From Nymphaea colorata (lineage: Eukaryota; Streptophyta; Magnoliopsida; Nymphaeales; Nymphaeaceae), in the NCBI RefSeq assembly GCF_008831285.2, contig NC_045144.1, forward strand, positions 11,759,672 through 11,823,671: a DNA stretch of 64,000 nucleotides. Direction: 5' to 3'. Positions within the stretch are counted from its first letter, which is position 1. The number at the start of each line of letters is the position of its first letter. The notes below the pieces were generated by a model. It saw nothing but the letters and a program-made list of their open reading frames with translations. It made no database searches and was not told where the DNA came from. Both the position numbers and the translations under genes were made by a program. Of this stretch, positions 1-10,480 are shown piece by piece.

Positions 1-306
1 TTTACAATAACCAACAGTATTTCAAAAATTTCTTCTCAACATTCTTCTGGGGGAGTAAGAAAGGCTCTAAGAATTTCAAATTTACTATTACTGTTTTTTA
101 AAATAACAAGAAACTCAAACTGCACTCTTCCTAACTAGACGTGCAATATTTTGAAAATATTAAGTAACATGGTTCCTAAGTTCCTAACCATCTCGCTTCT
201 ATCTTTCTAATATTATTAGTAGCTTATTCCTTGAAACTGTAATTGAATAAAACTTGAAAAAGCAATTTGTACTACAAGGCATGCAGAATACAAAGACTTC
301 CAACTA

Positions 307-600
307 TTAAAACATTAGGCTGAGAATCAGTGTTGTACATATCGTACAAAATAGAGGCATAAAATAAGATATACATTTGTATCTACTGGGAAAAATCAAT
401 AGGATCCATAAGAGGGAGCATCGGCCCCATATTGCATGTATCTTAGAACACAATCCCCATGTCATACAATAGTGTTTGACAGAAAGAAAAGGGTACTTGA
501 GACCACCTTTTGTTTTGGGTTCAAGAAGGCCCTCTCTTCCCCACTTTTCAACACTATCAGCCTTCAGGAGTTCGTTAAAAATCTGGTATGAGCCACACTT
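307..600 (-). other. Exon-like open stretch, unidentified
   Basis: The minus strand has an open frame with balanced, coding-like amino-acid composition, including a KWGREGLLEPKTKGG segment. A possible acceptor (ACAAAG before TGTGGC) lies near the upstream edge. I do not recognise the protein and see no neighbouring exons. It may be a stranded exon or part of the flanking repeat, because the 3' LTR of the older copia element should lie somewhere in 1-830 and its outer edge is not visible. Confidence 0.2.
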
Positions 601-830
601 TGTTTTCAACACGTTCAGATTGTGCAGAAAATAGAGAGTAAGGAACAGAAGAACACATGATGGACGAGAGGCTGAAAACTTAGTGCATGCCTCTGCCAGT
701 CCCTGAACTTACATTAGTAGCAAGGAAATAACACAACAAAGGAAATTACAACATATGCTATTAATAAGTGATGGGATAAAAGAACGTGTGTTTTTTATCT
801 GACCCAGATCCAAACACATCTATTTTAACA

Positions 831-1416
831 CCCTCCCTCAAGTTGTACATGGTCTTTGAGCATGTACAACTTGCTCTTCAATAACCAGAATTGTCGCCCT
901 GTCAGTCCTTTTGTCAACAAATCTGTTGTTTGATCTTCCGTTTTTACATGATGGGGTTCTATCTCCTATAGTTCAACCTTCTGACGAATAAAATGTTGAT
1001 CAATTTTAATGTGTTTTGTTCTGCTGTGTTGAATGGGATCAAAGGCAATACTTTTTTGCACTTTGGCTGTCACATAGGACTATAGACCATGCTATGGCTT
1101 CTCCTAAATCACTCAATAGATCTCTAATCCAAGTTACTTCTGCTCTCTGCCGCCATTGACCTATACTCTACCTCTGTACTTGAGCGTGCAACTGCTTTTT
1201 GCTTCCTACTACTCCAGGATACTAAATTACTTCCAATGAAAAAACAATAACCAGATATAGATCCTCTCTCATCTGGATCTCCAGCCCAATTCACATTTGT
1301 ATAGGTAAGAAATTAATGGCTTTGATCTAAACACTAACTCTTCTAATAGATAAGTCCATTACCTATGGTTCCCTTTAAACAACGCAAAATATGCTTCACA
1401 ACCTCCATGTGACTCT
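831..1416 (-). pseudogene. Copia RNase H, C-terminal part (degenerate)
   Basis: The minus strand reads the end of a copia polyprotein. [10 protein letters not shown]-like motif, then GYCFFIG and LVSWSS-like residues of the RNase H domain, are visible around 1190-1300, and the polypurine tract follows at 831-840. The same motifs occur intact in the younger element at about 5850-5940, which confirms family and orientation. Several stop codons interrupt the frame. The domain continues on the far side of the nested insertion, from 6649. Confidence 0.75.
1412..1416. repeat. Target-site duplication ACTCT (left copy)
   Basis: Five bases before the 5' LTR are identical to 6649-6653, immediately after the 3' LTR. 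This proves the element's boundaries and insertion into the older minus-strand copia. Confidence 0.92.
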
Positions 1417-1789
1417 TGTTAAAATCCAGCACATTCTCACGATGTTCAAAGTCCTTGTAATATGTGAAGTCTCTTAGGATTCTACGTTCTTGTAGAATGT
1501 GTTGAGGTAGTTAATGTCATTGTAATATGTGAAGAGTCTCTTAGGATTCTACGTTCTTGTAGAATGTGTTGAGGTATTTAATGTCATTGTACTATGTGAA
1601 GAGTCTCCTAGGATTCTACAATTGGAGACTCTTCGAATTCTAAAATTGAAATTATAAATAGGGCCTGGGCAGACCATCCTGGTCACGGCTTCTTCCCCTC
1701 AGCTTCTTCTTGTTTTCATTCACTCTCTCTCTATCTTCCTGCGTGAGTGCTGTTTTCTGGCTTCAGATATTGGTGCTAGATTTCTATCA
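1417..1789 (+). repeat. 5' LTR of copia element (373 bp)
   Basis: It runs from TGTTAAAATCC to TTTCTATCA. A TATA box (ATTATAAATAGGG) lies at 1651-1663, about 130 bp before the end, followed by a CT-rich leader. Within it, a block of the type GTCTCTTAGGATTCTACG plus TTCTTGTAGAATGTG is repeated in tandem; the 3' LTR lacks part of one copy. Confidence 0.93.
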
Positions 1790-1801
1790 TGGTTTCAGAG
1801 C
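1790..1801 (+). promoter_or_regulatory. Primer-binding site, initiator tRNA-Met type
   Basis: TGGTTTCAGAGC follows the 5' LTR directly. It differs by one base from the usual plant TGGTATCAGAGC, complementary to the 3' end of initiator tRNA-Met. Confidence 0.85.
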
Positions 1802-2010
1802 GCCAGGTTACGTTATCTCTACCTAACAAAATGCCCAAACAAGTTTGATCTGGTTAGAACTCTTTTCTCATCTTATCTCTATCCTGAATTTACTTTTCTC
1901 TTGCGTAATTCTTGTTCCTTTTTCTTCTTGCTTACCTAAGGATACATCTTATTATATCGTGTCTTCTTTCCCTCTCATCTTCTACCTGTATACCCTTCTT
2001 TTCTGCTGTC

Positions 2011-2990
2011 ATGGAAAACCTTTCGCATTCTGGTATGTCCTCAAATTTTCTTCCTCACCTTATCACCGAAAAAGTCAACCATGAGAATTATCTAATCTGA
2101 AAAAGACAGATCATGCCTTTTATAAGAAGTCAAGGCCTCTTTGGACATCTCGATGGTTCAACAAGGGCTCCACCAATATCTGTTCTGCAGGAAATAAAGA
2201 ATGAGGCACGAGAGGTCATTGTTGTTCAAGAAATTAGCAACCCTGAACATGTTGTGTGGATGAGACGTGACCAAAGTCTTGTTGCATATATTTTATCTAC
2301 GCTATCTCAACAAGTGTTACTTTCAGTTTCTGATGACTGTACTGCAGAAGAATTATGGGAAACCCTTGTTGATACCTTTTCCCAAATATCAGAAGCTCGG
2401 ATTATGTACTTAAAGAAAGAAATTCAGAATTTGAACAAAGGTTCAACATCTATCATGGATTATTTGGGGCGCATTAAGGCTGTCGCAGACCAACTTGCTG
2501 CCTTAGGGAATAACATTTCTGATAAGGAGAAAGTGCAGTAAACTTTAAGTGGACTTGGGCATGATTATCATGTTTTTATTACAGCTCTTGAGGTGCTCCA
2601 TGTTCTGCCTTCCTTCAACGAATTACAAGGTAAACTTCTCCAACACGAAATGAATATGAAAAGAGTCATTGAAAGGACAGATCAAGGGATCTCCCAAAAT
2701 GTGTTGGCCATGAATGTAAAATTTGGTCAGAACCATAGGAACTCTAATCAAGGTGGTCGCGGCATTCTACCGACACCAAATAATCAAGGTATGCCTCAAT
2801 TGAATACTTCAAGAAGGATACCAGTTTGTTTTCAATGTAACAAGAAAGGGCACATGAAGGCACAATGCTGGTTTAATCCTCAAAATAAAAACAAAGGGGT
2901 AAGACATGATTACAAACAAGGAGGACAAAATCTTACATCCACCGGCGAAGATATGCAACAGCTATTGATGACCGCATTCTCAAAGATGAC
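2011..2990 (+). pseudogene. Copia gag (nucleocapsid) with stops
   Basis: The likely start is ATG at 2011 (MENLSHSGMS). The protein resembles copia-type gag: a central segment around 2340-2520 (EELWETLVDTFSQ, MYLKKEIQNL, MDYLGRIKAVADQLAALG) and a CCHC zinc knuckle, CFQCNKKGHMKAQC, at about 2827-2868. Two in-frame stops, a TGA at 2098 and a TAA at 2539, interrupt it, while the frame beyond each remains open and conserved. It would package element RNA into virus-like particles. The protease follows in the same frame without a stop, as expected for a copia gag-pol fusion. Confidence 0.88.
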
Positions 2991-3008
2991 TATAAAGCAA
3001 AATGAGCA

Positions 3009-4400
3009 GAGAGAATGGTTCTTGGATTCAGGTGCAGCTACTCATGTGACAGGGAATGCAGGTAAATTGACTAACTTATCCCCTCATTATGGTAGAAATT
3101 GCATTATAACAAGTGATGGAAAATCTCATCCCATTACACATATTGGAAATGCATATATTCCATTGTCATCTTCCTCTCTATCATTGTCTAATGTTGCTCT
3201 TGCTCCCAATATCAAAAAGAACATCATATCCATTTCTAAACTCATTGATGATACAAACTCTTCTGTTGAATTCACACCTTCTTCTGTCTATATCAAGGAC
3301 CTCCAAACGAAGAAAATGTTCGCTAAAGGGGAGCGTCAAGGGAATATGTATGTCCTCAAGGAATGTCTACCTAAGGATTCGTCCACCTTTGGTATAGGAT
3401 TGAAGACATTTTCTCTTTCTCATAATGCGTCACCAGCTCCAAGTTCTGGCCATTTCCAATCAAAAGTAAGGGGCTCTAACCAATTTTTGGAGCATGATCT
3501 ATGGCATAATCGGTTGGGACACTGTGGCCGACATTTTATTGAAAAACTTGTCACAGATAGTCTCATTCCAAGATCAAGTTTACCTCTTACTCCAAGTATC
3601 AAAAAATGTTCAAGTTGTGAACTTTGTAAGAGTCATGTTTTACCTTTCCATAATATAAATCAAACGGCTTCCAAACCTTTTGAAATTATTTTTTCTAATG
3701 TTTGGGGGCCAGCCCCTATTGATTCCATGTCTGGTTCACGATATTATGTCTTATTCATTGACTCTTACTCACGTTTCACGTGAATTTACTTCATGAAACA
3801 CAAATCAGAAGTACTCCACATATTTCAGAACTTCTATGTCATGATTCAAACCAAATTTTCATACAATGTGGTGCATTTTCAATGTGATGGTGGGGGAGAA
3901 TATTTCTCACTTGATTTTATTGAATTTCTACGTGAAAAAGGGATAACTAGACAAATCTCCTGCCCTTATACACCACAACAAAATGGTGTAGTTGAGCGAA
4001 AACATCGACATATAGTTGAAAGCGCCATGAGCATGATGCATGATACTAATGTGCCCATTTCCTTATGGACTGAAGCCTTTCATACAGTTGTATACATAAT
4101 AAATTGTTTGCCCATGACACTCTTGATGTCTAAATCGCCATATTTCACACTCTTAGGCGAACAACCTGATTATAAGAAATTGAAGGTTTTTGGCTGTGTA
4201 TGCTATGTTCACATTGATGTTGCCTTGAGGAACAAGTTTTAAGACAAAGCTATTCAATGTATATTCGTTGGATATGTTGATGAATATAAAGGTTTTCGAT
4301 GCTATGACCCAACAACTAAACGCATCAAGACTTCAACAAATGTTATTTTTGATGAACATAGTTTTGATGACACTAATGAAATGCCTATGACTCTTGAATC
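3009..4400 (+). pseudogene. Copia protease and integrase
   Basis: The aspartic protease active site is LDSGAATHVTG, at about 3020-3052. The integrase has its HHCC zinc-binding part (WHNRLGH then CSSCELC) near 3500-3630 and then the catalytic core: the first Asp in LFIDSYSR near 3760, the second in FQCDGGGEY near 3885, and the Glu in QQNGVVERKH near 3990. Stops at 3781 (TGA, probably from a Trp codon) and 4240 (TAA) break the frame. After about 4400 the frame shifts into a poorly conserved linker before RT. The enzyme would cut the polyprotein and insert cDNA, but this copy cannot make it whole. Confidence 0.9.
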
Positions 4401-4639
4401 TTACACAGTTATTCAATGCAGATCCTGTTTCAAAAAACGATGTGTCTCAGGGTGAAGATCAAGAGAGATTAATAGAGTCGTCGGATGTGGCCCAAAGTGA
4501 AAATCAAGAGAGTCCAACACAATCATCAAGCCATCACGAAAGCAATAATGAAGAATAGAGTAACAATTCACATCGGTTTTCGGGTCTCACCTACAGTCGA
4601 CGACTAAGGGACAAAGATGCTCACAATGAAGAAGACAAC

Positions 4640-6313
4640 ATGCCCCACCTTAGAAGATCCCAACGCATTCGCCATCCTATTCACAGGTGGGTTAACTATG
4701 ATTCTTTATCACTTGACTTTCAGTTATTCATGGCAAAAGTTAGCAAGGAAAAAGAACCTACTTCATTTGATCAAGCATCTAAATCACATTATTGGAGAAA
4801 GGCTATGAGAGAAGAAATGGATGCCTTGCATGAATGTGGAACATGGGAGATCGTTCCAAGACCACACGGAAAGAACATAGTGGGCTCCAAGTGAGTATAC
4901 AAAATCAAATACAAACCTGACGGCAGCATAGAAAGACACAAAGCAAGGTTAGTAGCAAAAGGGTTTACTCAACAGTTTGGGCATGATTATGATGAGACGT
5001 TCAGTCCCATAATCAAAATGGGAACCATTCGCATAATTATATCCCTTGCTGTTAAATATGGGTGGAAGCTAAATCAATTAGACGTTAAGAATGTCTTCCT
5101 TCATGGTGACTTGGAGGAAGAAGTTTTCATGGAGCAACCTCTTGACTTTGTTGAAAAGGACTCTAGCGAATGGGTTTGCAAACTAAAAAAATCTCTGTAT
5201 GGACTTAAGCAAGCATCGCGGTCATGGTTTGATAGTTTTTCAAACAAAATTAGGGAATGCGGATTTCAAAACAGTCCTCTCGACCATTCCCTTTTCATTT
5301 TCAAGAAAGAAAATGTTATTACCCTCCTCCTTATATATGTTGACGACATCATCATTATAGGGAGCTCAGAAAAACACTTTGATGAGATAAAGGGTTTGTT
5401 AATAAGAAACTTTAAGATGAAAGACCTTGGAAGCCTGCGATATTTTCTTGGGGTTGAAATTGATAGGCAAGGAGATCATCTTACCTTGACACAACAAAAA
5501 TATACTCTTGACCTATTGGACAGAACATGCATGAAAGATTGTAAGCCTGCTGAAACACCGAGTGTTCTGAACCAAAGAATGAGTATAAATGATGGGGAAA
5601 CATATGAAGACCCCACCAAATATCGCAGCATTGTTGGTGCCTTGCAATATTTAACATTTACCAGACCTGATATTACCTATGCGGTAAATCAAGTGTCTCA
5701 ATTTATGCATGCACCAAGGGACATATATATGAATGCAGTTAAAAGGATACTAAGGTATCTCAAGGGAACTATTGGAGATGGATTAGTGTATTGTAAAAGT
5801 GGAAATGAAGCTGGTGATCATGAATTAATCACATATACTGACGCTGATTGGGCTGGAGATCCAGACGAAAGAAGATTTATCTCTGGTTTTTGCATCTTTA
5901 TAGGCAAAAATTTGGTATCTTGGAGTAGTAGAAAACAAAGAGCAGTTGCAAGATCAAGCACAGAAGCTGAATACAGATGTATGGCTGCAGGGATGGCAGA
6001 AGTGACTTGGATTCGACACTTGCTAGAAGATATAGGAGAAAAAATTAAAAGTTCAGTACTAATGTGTGACAACCAAAGCGCCATCAACATTGCTTTCAAT
6101 CCTATACAACATGGCCGAACAAGACACATTGAGATTTACCAGCATTTTATCAGGCAGAAGGTGGAGAATAAGGAGATAGAACCAGTCTTTGTTGGAACTA
6201 ATGAACAAGCTACTGACATATTTACTAAAGGATTAACAAAGTATCATTTCTGGTTTTTGAAGAGCAAGCTGTTCATGGTTCAAAACCATGCAGAGCTTGA
6301 GGGAGGGTGTTAA
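4640..6313 (+). pseudogene. Copia reverse transcriptase and RNase H
   Basis: RT begins near 4640. A TGA at 4893 interrupts it, with the conserved RHKARLVAKGFTQ reading straight on after the stop. The frame is open for 431 codons from 5018. It contains LDVKNVFLHGDL, the polymerase active site YVDD (about 5336-5347), FLGVEIDRQ, then RNase H with [12 protein letters not shown] and SSTEAEYRCMA, a CDNQSAI motif and a closing DIFTKGL segment. The stop is at 6311-6313, overlapping the start of the 3' LTR by a few bases. This is the best-preserved part of the element and carries all visible catalytic residues. Confidence 0.92.
6296..6307 (+). promoter_or_regulatory. Polypurine tract of copia element
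   Basis: A purine run (GAGGGAGGG core) ends at the first base of the 3' LTR. It is the expected primer for plus-strand DNA synthesis. Confidence 0.85.
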
Positions 6314-6648
6314 AATCCAGCACATTCTCACGATGTTCAAAGTCCTTGTAATATGTGAAGTCTCTTAGGATTCTACGTTCTTGTATAATGTATTGAAGTA
6401 GTTAATGTCATTGTAATATGTGAAGAGTCTCTTATGATTCTACGTTGGTACTATGTGAAGAGTCTCCTAGGATTCTACGATTGGAGACTCTTTGAATTCT
6501 GAAATTGAAATTATAAATAGGGCCTGGGCAGACCATCATGGTCACGGCTTCTTCTCCTTAGCTAATTCTTGTTTTCATTCTCTCTCTCTCTATCTTCCTG
6601 CGTGAGTGTTGTTTTCTGGTTTCAGATATTGGTACTAGATTTCTATCA
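6308..6648 (+). repeat. 3' LTR of copia element (341 bp)
   Basis: It is nearly identical to the 5' LTR but about 30 bp shorter, through loss of part of an internal tandem block near 6450. The TATA box copy lies at about 6511-6520. It is directly preceded by the polypurine tract and followed by the target duplication ACTCT. Confidence 0.93.
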
Positions 6649-6653
6649 ACTCT
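6649..6653. repeat. Target-site duplication ACTCT (right copy)
   Basis: Identical to 1412-1416. The flanking sequences rejoin in frame with the older copia RT when one copy is removed. Confidence 0.92.
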
Positions 6654-7690
6654 CCCTTGGAGCATGCATAAACTGAGAGACCTGATTGACAGCCTAAACA
6701 ACATCAAGTCTAGTGAAAGTCAGATACTATCACATGCCTACCATATTTCAACATCGTGTAGGATCGGTACAAAGCTCTCCATCTTCATAATTCAACCTTT
6801 GATGCAATACACTAGCCATACTAACCGGTTTACAATTTAACATTTCCGTTTTCTCTAAGAGGTCCAGAGTGTATTTTTGTTGTACAAGAGTCAATATGTC
6901 CCCTTGCCTGTCAACTTCCACACCAAGAAAATACCTGAAGTCTTCTCGATCCTTCGTTTTGAAAGTGTTCATTAACAACTACTTAACTTTACGTGCATGG
7001 TCATCAGAACTTCCAATGATTACTATATAATCCACATATATAAGAAGGATAATAATAACATGTACCTTCTGATAAACAAAAAAGGAATGATCTAGAGAGC
7101 ACCTTCTAAGGTTCTAAACCCATAACTCTGAACTTGTTGGGAGAAACTCTCAAACCAAGAATGGAATGTCAGTTTTAATCCATACAAGGACTTTGTCAAT
7201 TTCCATACCCAAGCTTTAGGATCCTTTTCAACATATCCAAGGGGTTGTTCCATATAGACTTTCTCTTTTAAATCTCATGTACGAAGGCATCTTAACATCC
7301 ATCTGACTATGTTTTCATCCCTGATCGACTGCCAAAGGTATGATCATACAAATGGTAGCCATCTTCACCATTGGGTTGAAAGTTCTATCATAGTCTTCAT
7401 CATCCTGCTATTTGAGTCTCCGAGCCACAAGACAAGTCTTATACTTGTCAATACTGCTGTCGGGTTTATACTCTATTTTATAGACCCATTTAGAGCAAAC
7501 AACATTCTTCCCTTCCAGTCGTGGAACTCTTCCCAAGTGCCACACTCATGAAGAGCTTCTATTTCATCATTTATTGCCTCAATCCAATAGTGGGATTGAG
7601 CAGCTTGATTAAAGCAAGTGCACTCCCTCTGCTTTATGAGTTGAGACACGAATAGCTGGAAGTCAAGAGAAAAAGTATCATAACTCACCC
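6654..7690 (-). pseudogene. Copia reverse transcriptase (degenerate)
   Basis: Two minus-strand pieces belong to one RT domain. At 7688-7473 is its N-terminal part, with DTFSLDFQLFV, HYWIEA and EALHECGTWE, matching the younger copy's SLDFQLFMAKV and MDALHECGTWE. At 6978-6748 is the later part, with FRYFLGVEVDRQGD and QQKYTLDLLEKTEM. The stretch between them corresponds to the region around the active site but carries stops and indels. It is non-functional. Confidence 0.8.
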
Positions 7691-8005
7691 ATCGTTGAAT
7701 AGGGTGTTTGGCCCATGCTTATCTCTGAACAGAATCACTAATTGTAACCTCTGTATTCGCCTGCCTTGTATTCATGTCTCTCCTAGTGTATGCCTGTCCA
7801 GAGAAGCGTTCTATTTAATGTGGCAATGCATTTGATTGGTTGTCATCCTGATCTATGTAATCATTGAAGGAATCACGAATCTTATGTGTTCTCCTATACC
7901 GACAAAAAGATCAAAACACTCATCCATGGATCATACATTTCTGTTTTAAAAGAGAACTTCTCAGATGCACCCATTTCAAAATCATTCTCATCAAAGAGAA
8001 CATTT

Positions 8006-8330
8006 CTAGAGATCTTGATAGTTGATAAGCCTGATGACCGGATCACAACATATGTAACCTTTGTATTCATCAACATATCCCATAAACTCACATTTCGCAG
8101 CCTTATCCTGAAATTTGTTTAGCAATGACGAATCAATATGCACATAACAGGCACAACCAAAAAAACATAGTTCGTCATAAGATGGATGTTCTCCAAAAAA
8201 AGTTATAAAAGGAGATTCATGTTCCCACATAGGTAGGAGATTTATATCATGAACTGAGGTATGAAAAGCTTCTATCCAAAGGCTCAAAGGCACATGGTTG
8301 TCATGTAACATGCTTGTTATGCTGGTCGCA
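8006..8330 (-). pseudogene. Copia integrase core fragment
   Basis: The minus strand reads VPLSLWIEAFHT, then FFGEHPSYDELCFFGCACYVHID and a KCEFMGYVDEYKGY segment, the conserved C-terminal part of a copia integrase. The equivalent region of the younger element lies at about 4050-4310. Upstream coding (higher coordinates) stops abruptly at about 8334, where another LTR begins, so the fragment is truncated by insertion or recombination. Confidence 0.8.
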
Positions 8331-8334
8331 GGTA

Positions 8335-8640
8335 TGAGAGAGAAACAGCAGTGAATTTCGTAACATTAATCTGCCCTAGTCTCTTATTAAAAGAGAAATA
8401 GGGTAAAACTGAACAATTACACGATAGGTCCAAAAACAAAACAAATATTATCTCTTATTAAAAGAGAAATAGGGTAAAACTGAACAATTACACAATAGGT
8501 CCAAAAATAGAACAAATATTAATAAACAGCTGCTCGTAACCATTTAATATTCCAAAGAACCACCTAACATAAATACTATTCAACACTCCCCCTCAAGCTG
8601 GAGCATAGATGTTAATCATGCTCAGCTTGTCATAGTCATA
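8335..8640 (-). mobile_element. Second minus-strand copia LTR with pol tail
   Basis: Read on the minus strand, 8640-8586 is the end of a copia internal region (CTTGAGGGGGAGTG polypurine tract), followed by an LTR that starts TGTTGAATAG at 8585 and probably ends TCTCTCA at 8335. It abuts the truncated integrase of the older copia, so it inserted into or recombined with it. No matching second LTR or further body is visible; beyond 8640 the sequence is unrelated. Confidence 0.65.
8380..8520 (-). repeat. Two 71-bp tandem copies inside the LTR
   Basis: 8380-8450 and 8451-8520 are near-identical direct repeats; each begins TCTCTTATTAAAAGAG and they differ at only a few bases. The duplicated block lies in the transcribed or regulatory middle of the LTR. 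Confidence 0.9.
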
Positions 8641-9919
8641 TATTTATGTGTGGCATGTTTCTTTATGGAGAACATAATTTTTTGATATTTCTTAACTTTT
8701 TTCTCTTTTTTATTATTTTATTATTTTTTTACATTAAAAAGATAAATTTACGATACAGCATATTTATTAGCCCAACTGATACAGGTCACAGTATGCAGTA
8801 TGCACTTTACAACACTGCTTGGCATCGGAAGCTACTTCCTTTTGGACTGTTGAAATTTCTCCATCGTAAGATGTTGTGAACTCATACAAGTACCATTGAT
8901 TCTACTGATCTTCATTCTGTTTCAGCTACTGAAGACCTGCTTCGATTCTAATGTTGGGATCTAACAATTGCCTGTTAAAAACTGCTATGTTGGAGGATTC
9001 ACTTAGTTTCAGCCTACGACCTATTAGGTGCTGTCGAACTTATATATCACTCTACAGAACTCTAAAAGCCTATGATTTCACCAAGGCTGCCAGAAGACAG
9101 TGTACCTTACCTCAACTATTCAGTGGTCCAATCAAGTGGATTAGCTTAAGCTTGGACTGCCATGTGGCTGCCACTAGCCTGGTTAAGGCTTTCATCGCTT
9201 GAAAAATTGCAAGGGCACGGGGTTCTCTTTATTTACCTTGCTTGTCAAGTCAGATTGAAGTACTATGTTGTGCTGAAAACTGGTAGTACTGTCTGGGCAA
9301 GTGGGTGCATCCCAACCCACCTAGGGGAGAAGCATTTTCAGTTTGCCCCCTTAACCTATGTATCAATTATGCTGTGCCAAATATGCTTTTAATCCCGAAG
9401 AAAGTAAACTAATCTATGTATCCTTTGCGTTGTCACAAACATTCTTTTCATACAAAAGAAAATAAATTACGTGTGAATTGTACTATGTTAAATTTGATTT
9501 GAATCCTCAAAAAGCAAAAAATAGCAACACTCTGAGTAGATTGGAGACACTAATCTTCTTCTTGTCTCTCTATTCAACTTCCCAACTTCTCGAAGGAACC
9601 CATTGTCATTATACAAGGAATAAGGCAAGGTTCAAAACCATCCGTTCGATCCAAAGTTTGAAAGAGCCAGTAAAGGCGAACAGAGGCTATAATTTTTTCA
9701 ACTTCAGTATCAATAGCGATAACATAAGTACCAACATAAGGTTCCATAAAAAACAAGAATTTTATTCCAAGCGTCCGATCAACTCACATTCCTTCCAATT
9801 TAGATAAACAATAACCTCTTCCAACTGAAAACCGTAAACTAAACAGAATCTAAATTCATAAAAAAGCTTAAAGAGCAAGCAGAGCTCCATACGAGGTCGG
9901 AGATGGAACCGAAACGAAC
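8641..9919. other. No recognisable gene; possible intron of the 10.2-kb gene
   Basis: The sequence is AT-rich with short open stretches on both strands that match nothing I recognise. Because a minus-strand first exon ends at 9920 with a good donor, this block may hold its first intron and later exons, but I could not find a phase-compatible continuation. Copia sequence begins at 8640. Confidence 0.3.
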
Positions 9920-10175
9920 CTGAAGCCTGTGCGCGGACGGGTTTCCACTTGGCGCTCAATCGGAGAACGCTCCCACGAGACAAACCGAGCCCCATGTTTG
10001 CGGAATCAACGGCTGGCATAGATCTCAGACAGGGACGTCTTCCCACATTGATCACGCGAAGGCGCCTCAATCTCTTCTCAGCCCCAAACTTATTCAAACA
10101 GGACCCCACTTTCCTATGATCGTTAAATTCTGAGAAGAGGCTTACTCTCGTGGAGATCCCCGCAACCGCCTGCAT
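9920..10175 (-). CDS. Probable first exon of a plastid-targeted protein (partial)
   Basis: ATG is at 10175 on the minus strand (context GAACAATGCAGG). The frame is open for 85 codons to a donor CAG/GTTCGT at 9920/9919. The peptide is rich in Arg, Ser, Leu and Val and poor in acidic residues (for example RLRRLRVINVGRRPCLRSM) and ends in RLSAKWKPVRAQASG. VRAQA followed by S is typical of a stromal processing site, so I infer a chloroplast transit peptide. GC content is clearly higher than in the flanks, and the upstream leader is pyrimidine-rich. I do not recognise the mature protein. Later exons should lie below 9919 but none is identifiable, so the gene may be interrupted by the copia elements or be a stranded exon. 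Confidence 0.45.
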
Positions 10176-10480
10176 TGTTCGCTAGAGACGACTTCGTCGA
10201 ATAAGACAAAGGATACTCTTGAACAAAATTGACGAAGACCGGAGACTATTAAGAAATGGGAGGGAATGAAAACCGAGGAATCTAAAAAGCCGAGACGGCG
10301 ACCAACAGAAACCGTAACGATGCTATTAAGTCTCTCCCTTCTATCCTCTCTCTGGCGGACCAAGCGAGCGCCGGAGCATTGGCGGAGAACGGCAGCAACC
10401 GCCCTTCTTCCTCCCACAATAAGCAGAAACCGAGAACTACAGAGAGCGCGAGAGAGATCCACGAGCTGCCAGATTATGTG
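10176..10480 (-). promoter_or_regulatory. GC-rich leader/promoter of the 10.2-kb exon
   Basis: This block is much richer in GC than its surroundings and pyrimidine-rich on the minus strand (CTCTCTCTGTAGTTCTCGG type), as in plant 5' leaders. Its position directly upstream of the ATG at 10175 supports a transcribed leader. Plus-strand frames are also open here, but without a convincing start or homology. Confidence 0.35.

Larger units (their letters stand above)
1417..6648 (+). mobile_element. Complete Ty1/copia LTR retrotransposon
   Basis: The 5.2-kb element has two LTRs (1417-1789 and 6308-6648), both beginning TGTTAAAATCCAGC and ending TTTCTATCA. ACTCT flanks both ends (1412-1416 and 6649-6653), a perfect 5-bp target duplication. 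A primer-binding site for initiator tRNA-Met follows the 5' LTR and a polypurine tract precedes the 3' LTR. Domain order is gag, protease, integrase, RT, RNase H, which defines copia. By eye the LTRs differ at a few percent of positions plus a short internal deletion in the 3' copy, so the insertion is fairly recent. The polyprotein has stops near 2098, 2539, 3781, 4240 and 4893 and a frame break near 4400, so this copy is defective. Confidence 0.95.
831..8334 (-). mobile_element. Older Ty1/copia remnant, split by a younger copia
   Basis: This is a minus-strand copia element in two blocks, 831-1416 and 6649-8334, interrupted by the complete plus-strand element at 1417-6648. Reading the minus strand from 8334 downward gives integrase core, start of reverse transcriptase, RT C-terminal part and RNase H, then a polypurine tract (about 831-840) next to an LTR start TGTTAAAATAGATG at 830. 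Removing the younger element and one copy of the duplicated ACTCT restores a continuous RT/RNase H reading (HAPRESHMEVVKHILR-like). Gag, protease, the integrase N-terminus and the 5' LTR are missing; the block is cut at a second copia LTR beginning at 8335. Many stops and frameshifts make it inactive. Confidence 0.85.
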
